Notes under the pieces: generated by a model | What the model was told of the DNA's origin: nothing | The model's input: only the letters and a program-made list of their open reading frames with translations | The model's database searches: none | Translations under genes and position numbers: made by a program | Part shown: in pieces, positions 59,443 through 64,000 of the stretch | How positions within the stretch are numbered: the first letter of the stretch is position 1 | Layout: each line of letters begins with the position of its first letter | Assembly (NCBI RefSeq): GCF_030009775.1 | Contig: NZ_JASCTH010000012.1 | Location: 106,924 to 170,923 of the forward strand | Source of the DNA: Actinoplanes sandaracinus | Lineage (GTDB): Bacteria; Actinomycetota; Actinomycetes; Mycobacteriales; Micromonosporaceae | Length of the DNA stretch: 64,000 bases | Direction of reading: 5' to 3'

Positions 59443-59928
59443 TCAGCTCGTGGTCTGGTGCGACGGCTTCGATTCGCCCTCGATGGTCTGCTGCTCCGTC
59501 GGCGCGAGGGCCGGGGCGCGGCCGGTGGCGATCTCGATGCGGCGCGGCTTGGCGGTCTCGGCCACCGGGATGGTCACGGTGAGCACGCCGTCGTTCCAGG
59601 TGGCGTCGATCTTGGCTAGGTCGAGGCCCTCGCCGAGGGTGAGACGCCGCTCGAAGGTGCCGGTCACGCGTTCGCGGCGCACCCACTGGACGTCGGCATC
59701 GGTGCGGGCGGACCGCTCGGCACGAATGGTGAGGACGCGGCCGTCCACGTCGACGTTGATGGAGCCCGGATCGATGCCCGCCAGATCGCAGTGGAGCACG
59801 AAGTGCTCACCGGACCGGTACAGGTCCATCGGCATCGCCACGGCGGCGGCGGCGGATACGCCGGGGGCGTTCAGCATCCTGTCGGCCAGGCGGTCGAACT
59901 CGCGGAAAGGATCGAAAGTCAGCACCAC
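59443..59928 (-). CDS. Hsp20 small heat-shock protein
   Basis: A 161-residue alpha-crystallin-type chaperone. The N-terminal LTFDPFREFDRLADRML is followed by the core, AMPMDLYRSGEHFVLHCDLA to GVLTVTIPVAETAKPRRIEI, containing the conserved GVLTVTIP. It should form oligomers that hold unfolding proteins. The GTG at 59928 is chosen because AGGAGG lies six bases upstream. A near-perfect CIRCE element sits 114-140 bases upstream, which points to HrcA control. Confidence 0.92.
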   Translation of the reverse strand: MVLTFDPFREFDRLADRMLNAPGVSAAAAVAMPMDLYRSGEHFVLHCDLAGIDPGSINVDVDGRVLTIRAERSARTDADVQWVRRERVTGTFERRLTLGEGLDLAKIDATWNDGVLTVTIPVAETAKPRRIEIATGRAPALAPTEQQTIEGESKPSHQTTS

Positions 59929-60041
59929 GATCAACCTCCTCTAGTAAGCAGCCGGACGGTCCGGCGGCTCGTGGCGCTCGGCTGACAATGCTCGCCGAGG
60001 TCGGTGTCAGATCTCTCTGACCAGCACCGACAAGTAATTTT

Positions 60042-60068
60042 TTAGCACTACCTCCGGGCGAGTGCCAA
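60042..60068. promoter_or_regulatory. CIRCE element (HrcA operator) upstream of hsp20
   Basis: TTAGCACTA (60042-60050), nine bases, then GAGTGCCAA (60060-60068). This matches the CIRCE consensus TTAGCACTC-N9-GAGTGCTAA at 16 of 18 arm positions with the exact spacer. On the minus strand its arms would form a promoter-like TTGGCA near -35 and TAAAAA near -10 for hsp20, so HrcA bound here would block RNA polymerase. Confidence 0.8.
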
Positions 60069-60193
60069 CCCCTTTCCAAGATTTTCTGCTCCGGAGTCCG
60101 GGCGGGGGCCAGCGGCGGCGAGCCGCTCACCAACGCGACGGCGGCGGCCGCCCGACGCGCTCCGGTGGACCCGGCGGCGGGAATCAGCGTTGG

Positions 60194-60249
60194 GGATCAG
60201 TGGCACCCAGGGCCGGATGGCGGATCAGTGGCACCCAGGGCCGGATGGC
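60194..60249. repeat. 28-bp perfect tandem duplication
   Basis: The 28 bases at 60194-60221 are repeated exactly at 60222-60249. It lies between hsp20 and a small plus-strand gene with no visible coding role. Confidence 0.9.
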
Positions 60250-60316
60250 GTGGGGACCGGCGCCACCGGCCGGCGCTCGTGGTGCGAGCGGGGCGCGACG
60301 AGGCCACACTGCACGG

Positions 60317-60505
60317 ATGACCGCCATCCGCGTCAGGTTCGTCGGTGCCGACAAACACCGCGACTTCCACGTCACTCCCACCGCCGCCGACCACATCGTC
60401 GCTCGGCTCGGGGACCCGAACGCGGTCCTCACGTTCACCGACGAGTACGGCGAGACCCACGTGCCGGTCCGCAGCATCACCTACATCACCGTACGGACGG
60501 ATTGA
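60317..60505 (+). CDS. small hypothetical protein
   Basis: A 62-residue protein with a clear alternation of hydrophobic residues: TAIRVRFVGADKHRDFHVTP, then HIVARLGDPNAVLTFTDEYG and a beta-like end. It could be a small all-beta or ferredoxin-like fold. The ATG lacks a clear ribosome-binding site, so it is only a probable gene. No family was recognised. Confidence 0.45.
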   Translation: MTAIRVRFVGADKHRDFHVTPTAADHIVARLGDPNAVLTFTDEYGETHVPVRSITYITVRTD

Positions 60506-60626
60506 TCGCGGACGCGGTTCCCGTTCTCGCTGTCGCCGCCGCCGGCCGTCGTATACCGCTCGACAGCGGCGGTCAGTTGCGGTGGGCTGTGGGCCACCGA
60601 ATCGTGTAGCCCGAAGGACGTCCGCC

Positions 60627-61382
60627 ATGCGCCAACCCGACAACGTGCTGCTCGCCGGGATCGTCGGATCCACCGCCTACGGCCTGGCCGGCCCCGGCTC
60701 CGACGTCGACCGGCTCGGTCTGTTCGCGACCCCCACCGTCACGCTGCACGGCCTCGACATGCCCACCGAGTCGGTGGTGTCGTCGAAGCCGGACGCCACC
60801 TTCCACGAGGCCCGCAAATACTGCGCCCTGGCGCTCGGCGGCAACCCGACCGTCTCCGAGCTCATGTGGCTGCCCGGCGAGCTGTACGAGGTGCGCCACC
60901 CTCTCGGCGACGAACTGATCGCCATCCGCGCCGCGTTCCTGTCCGCGAAACGCACCCGCGACGCCTACCTCGGCTACGCCACCCAGCAGTTTCGCCGGCT
61001 GGAGGCCCGGGGCGACGGCTCGTTCAGCGCGGACACCCGCAAACGCACCGCGAAGCACGCCCGCCACCTGCTCAGGCTGTGTTCCCAGGGCCTCGAGCTG
61101 TACACCACCGGCGATCTCGTGATCCGGCTCGAGAACCCCCAGCGCTACCGGGACTTCGGCGACCGTGTCGCGGCCGGCGACGTCGGCCACGCACGCGACA
61201 CGATGGCCCGGTACGAGGCGGCCTTCGACGAGGGGCCGTCCGTCCTGCCGGAGGAGCCCGACCGGGCCGTGGTCGAGGACTGGCTGCTGCGCGTCCGCGC
61301 CGCGTACTTCGACGAGGCCGGCCCCATCGCCGCACGGCCACTTGGCGGCAAGCCCTCGCGCACACCGGGACGCACCTGCTAA
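60627..61382 (+). CDS. nucleotidyltransferase-superfamily protein
   Basis: A 251-residue protein. Residues 8-32 carry the pol-beta-type nucleotidyltransferase signature GIVGSTAYGLAGPGSDVDRL, with GS followed by D-x-D. The remainder is helical and resembles the long predicted nucleotidyltransferases shared by phages and bacteria. AAGGA lies eight bases before the ATG. The enzyme may transfer a nucleotide to RNA or protein; the target is unknown. A small gene follows after 11 bases. Confidence 0.8.
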   Translation: MRQPDNVLLAGIVGSTAYGLAGPGSDVDRLGLFATPTVTLHGLDMPTESVVSSKPDATFHEARKYCALALGGNPTVSELMWLPGELYEVRHPLGDELIAIRAAFLSAKRTRDAYLGYATQQFRRLEARGDGSFSADTRKRTAKHARHLLRLCSQGLELYTTGDLVIRLENPQRYRDFGDRVAAGDVGHARDTMARYEAAFDEGPSVLPEEPDRAVVEDWLLRVRAAYFDEAGPIAARPLGGKPSRTPGRTC

Positions 61383-61393
61383 AAGTGACGAGC

Positions 61394-61696
61394 ATGACTC
61401 CCTACCAGCACGCCGCCCGTGCCGAGAAGCTCGTCGCCGACGCCGAAAGGCTCTTCGCAGGCATCGAAGCCGGAGACGTCGGCGAATCCGGCCCGCGCCG
61501 GGCCGAACTCGAACGGTTCACCAACATCGTCGCGCTCGCCCAGGTCCACGCCACCCTGGCGCTGACGCGGGCGCCGGCCACGGCCTCGTTCGAGCAGCCC
61601 TACGAGGGTCTCGGCGGCGGCCTGGGGCCTGACGCCGTCATCGACACCGAGGTCGTGCACTACGGCGACGGGGACCCTACCTACGACCGACGGTGA
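61394..61696 (+). CDS. hypothetical protein downstream of nucleotidyltransferase
   Basis: A 100-residue protein: a helical N-terminal half (YQHAARAEKLVADAERLFAG, RAELERFTNIVALAQVHATL) and a Gly/Asp-rich end. It starts 11 bases after the nucleotidyltransferase stop, so it is probably co-transcribed. A helical partner next to a nucleotidyltransferase recalls MNT/HEPN-type pairs, but no HEPN R-x-x-x-x-H motif is seen. Confidence 0.6.
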   Translation: MTPYQHAARAEKLVADAERLFAGIEAGDVGESGPRRAELERFTNIVALAQVHATLALTRAPATASFEQPYEGLGGGLGPDAVIDTEVVHYGDGDPTYDRR

Positions 61697-61788
61697 CCGG
61701 AGGGACCGTCCTCCCGAGGGCCCGAATCGACGCGGTCTCATCCGGGCGGCAGCATGTCGGCGCTGGCCGACAAGGGCGCGGACTCCGT

Positions 61789-62760
61789 TCAGGCGCGACC
61801 GACGACCGGGTAGTGGTCGGCGTAGTCGTCATACGTGTACGTGGTGAACCAGCTGGTGACCGACCACCGCGGCGACGTCACCGGATGGGTCTCGCTGGTC
61901 CAGCCGGCGGGCCGGGCGTGCCCGTCGCGGTGCACCACATGGTCGAGCTGCTGCCGGGTGTCCGCGTCGTCGTTGTAGTCGGCGAGCCCGTTGAGCTGAG
62001 CATCCCACGAGTACGGGTGCCCGGCGTACCGCGGCTCGGCCACACCCAGGCTCGCGCGTGCGGCGGCCCACTCCGGGCCGTGCCGGTCGACATTGAGGTC
62101 ACCGGCGATGATGACCTGTTCGTGTGCCGGGATGGCGCGGGCGTCGAGGAACGCGTCGAGCTCGGCGAACTGCCGGGCCCGGGTGGCCGCACCGCTCCCA
62201 CCGGGACACGCGGTGTCGTCGGCCTGAGCGTGCGTGCCCACCACGTGCACCGTGGCGCCCGAGACGGTCAGCCGCACGTACACGAAGCCCTTGTTGGAGA
62301 AGCGGTCGGCGCCGCAGCCGTCGGCGAACACGTACTGGATCCGCTCGAGGATCGGCCAGCGGCTGGCGACGACGACGCCACCGTCCTCGGGTGTGACGTC
62401 GGCGTACGCTCCGGCGGTGGTGTCCCAGCCGGTCCGGGACCGGCCCAGAACCGGCGTCTGGTGGGGGTATCGGCCGGCGAGGCCGGCTTTGAGCCGGTCG
62501 GACGCGCCGTTGTCGAACATCTCCTGCAGGACCACGACGTCGTGGCCGGAGAGGATGGGAGCGGCCGCGATCAGGTCGGCCCGCTTCATCTGGCCCCAGT
62601 TCGGATACAGGCTCCGCGGCAGCAACATCACGTTGTACGACAGCACATCGACGGCGGGGACAGCGGACACGGCGGCCGCGGTTGCCGGCGCGGCGGCCGG
62701 TGTGGCGGCGACGAGAAGGAGGGCGGCGGTGAGTACGACACCGATGCGAATCGTCTTCAT
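61789..62760 (-). CDS. secreted sphingomyelinase C (neutral sphingomyelinase type)
   Basis: A 323-residue exported phosphodiesterase. After a signal peptide (about 1-28) comes the endonuclease/exonuclease/phosphatase fold with LYPNWGQMKRADLIAAAPIL, the Mg-ligand Glu in VVVLQEMFDNGASDRLKAGL, YPHQTPVLGRSRTGWD, HVVGTHAQADDTACPGG, the metal site GDLNVDRHGPEW and the catalytic His in DDYADHYPVV. These match Bacillus/Listeria-type sphingomyelinase C, which hydrolyses sphingomyelin to ceramide and phosphocholine. It is divergent from the luciferase-like gene. Confidence 0.9.
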   Translation of the reverse strand: MKTIRIGVVLTAALLLVAATPAAAPATAAAVSAVPAVDVLSYNVMLLPRSLYPNWGQMKRADLIAAAPILSGHDVVVLQEMFDNGASDRLKAGLAGRYPHQTPVLGRSRTGWDTTAGAYADVTPEDGGVVVASRWPILERIQYVFADGCGADRFSNKGFVYVRLTVSGATVHVVGTHAQADDTACPGGSGAATRARQFAELDAFLDARAIPAHEQVIIAGDLNVDRHGPEWAAARASLGVAEPRYAGHPYSWDAQLNGLADYNDDADTRQQLDHVVHRDGHARPAGWTSETHPVTSPRWSVTSWFTTYTYDDYADHYPVVGRA

Positions 62761-62922
62761 ATCAAGAGCATCGATGATAGGTGGGCGGCCGTCACCGGTC
62801 GGGCGGCTAACATTTTTCGAACAGGGTTGAGCCGCGGCCCTCGATACGACGCGGAGCACCAGCCGGTAGCGAGCCGCCCCGGTACGCCGCCCCAGTCGCG
62901 CTTCGCTGCCGACGCTCGTGTC

Positions 62923-62950
62923 GGATGACCCCGCGTTTGCGGGGTCATCC
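62923..62950. terminator. perfect hairpin in divergent intergenic region
   Basis: GGATGACCCCGC (62923-62934) and GCGGGGTCATCC (62939-62950) form a 12-bp stem with a GTTT loop. It lies between two divergent genes (sphingomyelinase and LLM oxidoreductase), where no transcript end is expected. Confidence 0.6.
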
Positions 62951-63040
62951 CGTGCCGCCGAGTCTGCCGTGCGCCGTCGCGCACGATCGGCGTCCGCAGA
63001 TGCCCGGAGCCGTGCACCCAACCCATTCGATCGGTAGGTT

Positions 63041-63928
63041 ATGGCCATGAGCATTGGCTTCGGGGTTTTCGTGCCGCAGGGCTGGCGGATGGACCTGGTC
63101 GAGATCGCCGACCCGGTCGAGCAGTACGAGGCGATGACGGCGGTGGCGAAGGTGGCCGACGCCGGCCCATGGGACTCGATCTGGGTCTACGACCACTTCC
63201 ACACCGTGCCCGAGCCGACCGTCAACACCACCTTCGAGGCCTGGACGGTCACGTCCACGCTGGCCCGTGACACCAGTCGGGTCAACATCGGCCAGATGGT
63301 CGGCTGCAACGGCTACCGGCACCCGGCCCTCTACGCCAAGATCGCGTCGACTGTGGACGTGGCGAGCCACGGCCGTCTCTACGCGGGTCTCGGCGCCGGG
63401 TGGTACGAACACGAGTGGAAGGCCTACGGGTACGAGTGGGCCGAGGTCCCGGAGCGGATGGCCGCCTTCCGTGAGGCGGTCGAGGTGGTGCACAAGATGT
63501 GGACCGAGGAGCGGCCGGTCTTCGAGGGCAAGCACTACCGGATCGACCGGCCGATCAACGAGCCGAAGGGCGTCCGCAAGCCGCACCCGTCGTTCTGGCT
63601 GGGCGGCGGCGGCGAGAAGGTGACCCTCAAGCTGGTCGCGAAGTACGCCGACGGCTGCAACTTCGGCAACGGCGACCCGGAGATCATCAAGCAGAAGGCG
63701 GCCGTCCTGCGCGCGCACTGCGACAGGCTCGACCGCGACTACGACCGCATCCGGAAGTCCACCAGCTTCCAGCTCGACCCGGCACGGTCGAAGGCCGAGA
63801 ACATCGCCAGGCTGGAGCGCATCGTCGAGGCCGGCGCCGACTACGTGATCGTCTACGTTCCGCGGGTCGCCTATGACCACGAACCCCTGCTCCGCTTCGC
63901 GGAGGAGATCATCCCGCAGTTCTCCTGA
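63041..63928 (+). CDS. LLM-class F420-type oxidoreductase (TIGR03560-like)
   Basis: A 295-residue luciferase-like enzyme: SIGFGVFVPQGWRMDLVEIA, PWDSIWVYDHFHTVPEPTVN, RVNIGQMVGCNGYRHPALYA, RLYAGLGAGWYEHEWKAYGY and HPSFWLGGGGEKVTLKLVAK. This pattern matches the TIGR03560 group of F420-type oxidoreductases. GGTAGG lies shortly before the ATG at 63041; a second ATG two codons on is also possible. Followed by overlapping palindromes. Confidence 0.88.
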   Translation: MAMSIGFGVFVPQGWRMDLVEIADPVEQYEAMTAVAKVADAGPWDSIWVYDHFHTVPEPTVNTTFEAWTVTSTLARDTSRVNIGQMVGCNGYRHPALYAKIASTVDVASHGRLYAGLGAGWYEHEWKAYGYEWAEVPERMAAFREAVEVVHKMWTEERPVFEGKHYRIDRPINEPKGVRKPHPSFWLGGGGEKVTLKLVAKYADGCNFGNGDPEIIKQKAAVLRAHCDRLDRDYDRIRKSTSFQLDPARSKAENIARLERIVEAGADYVIVYVPRVAYDHEPLLRFAEEIIPQFS

Positions 63929-63937
63929 CGGTTCCGT

Positions 63938-63965
63938 GGGCGGGCGCCCGCCCCGCCGGCGGGGC
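63938..63965. terminator. overlapping palindromes after LLM oxidoreductase
   Basis: GGGCGGGCGCCCGCCC (63938-63953) and GCCCCGCCGGCGGGGC (63950-63965) are each perfect palindromes sharing four bases, so two alternative hairpins can form. They lie ten bases after the stop. The remaining 35 bases of the window show no feature. Confidence 0.6.
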
Positions 63966-64000
63966 CGGAGGGGGGCGGCCCGGAAATACCGTGCGCGGGC

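Noticed and set aside
62757..63026. An 89-codon minus-strand open frame upstream of sphingomyelinase
   Set aside because: It has no ribosome-binding site or domain, contains the perfect hairpin and has an Arg/Gly/Thr-rich random-looking composition.

Overview
The window is very GC-rich, with strong third-position G/C bias, many GTG and TTG starts and four-base ATGA overlaps between genes. The gene families point to a filamentous actinomycete: a conservon-type kinase/roadblock/GTPase set, Methyltransf_19-type methyltransferases, MEDS/STAS/HATPase anti-sigma-like regulators, F420-type luciferase-like oxidoreductases and a methyl-accepting chemotaxis protein. A chemoreceptor in such a genome fits motile-spore Micromonosporaceae such as Actinoplanes; that placement is an inference. 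No rRNA, tRNA, CRISPR array, insertion sequence or prophage was recognised. The sequence looks like ordinary chromosome with many small regulatory islands.

Layout. 1-9.9 kb: start of a LIV-type lipoprotein, a 3-hydroxybutyrate dehydrogenase/hydrolase/nitroreductase operon, a STAS+HATPase regulator, and two MarR-controlled exporters (an ABC half-transporter and an MMPL pump), each divergent from its regulator. 10.3-20 kb: the most unusual region. A conservon (NIT-domain kinase, roadblock protein and Roc-type GTPase, with no DUF742 member) runs with 4-base overlaps and a 7-base gap straight into a branched-chain-amino-acid/amide-type ABC transporter (LivK, a SAM methyltransferase, LivH, LivM, then a fused LivG-LivF). 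LivM carries 18 tandem pentapeptides ahead of its membrane domain. 20-31 kb: an HTH-methyltransferase fusion, a Tat-exported sulfite-oxidase-like enzyme with a four-copy 42-bp repeat in its signal region, a MEDS regulator pair, a LacI regulator with an operator inside its own coding sequence next to a GH13 alpha-glucosidase, a cluster of four perfect hairpins, and a small coupled gene pair of unknown function.

31-47.4 kb: a large HEAT-like protein, an orphan sensor kinase, LysR and MFS genes, an EgtD-like methyltransferase, a membrane sulfatase-family enzyme, and an acyl-CoA group (PrpE-like ligase, TetR, long-chain-type acyl-CoA dehydrogenase, alpha-methylacyl-CoA racemase) around a nested 63-bp dyad. 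47.4-64 kb: a GGDEF protein with a decayed paralogue fragment, a chemoreceptor, a UBP zinc finger, an HxlR/QorB divergent pair, F420-type oxidoreductases, a MerR regulator, a P1 peptidase, a large catalase, an intergenic zone of tandem repeats, an Hsp20 gene behind a near-perfect CIRCE element, a nucleotidyltransferase, and a secreted sphingomyelinase C.

Short tandem repeats recur across the window: pentapeptide, 17-residue, 21-bp, 42-bp and 99-bp units. Several keep the reading frame inside proteins. Coordinates follow the most plausible start codon, and alternatives are noted in the entries.
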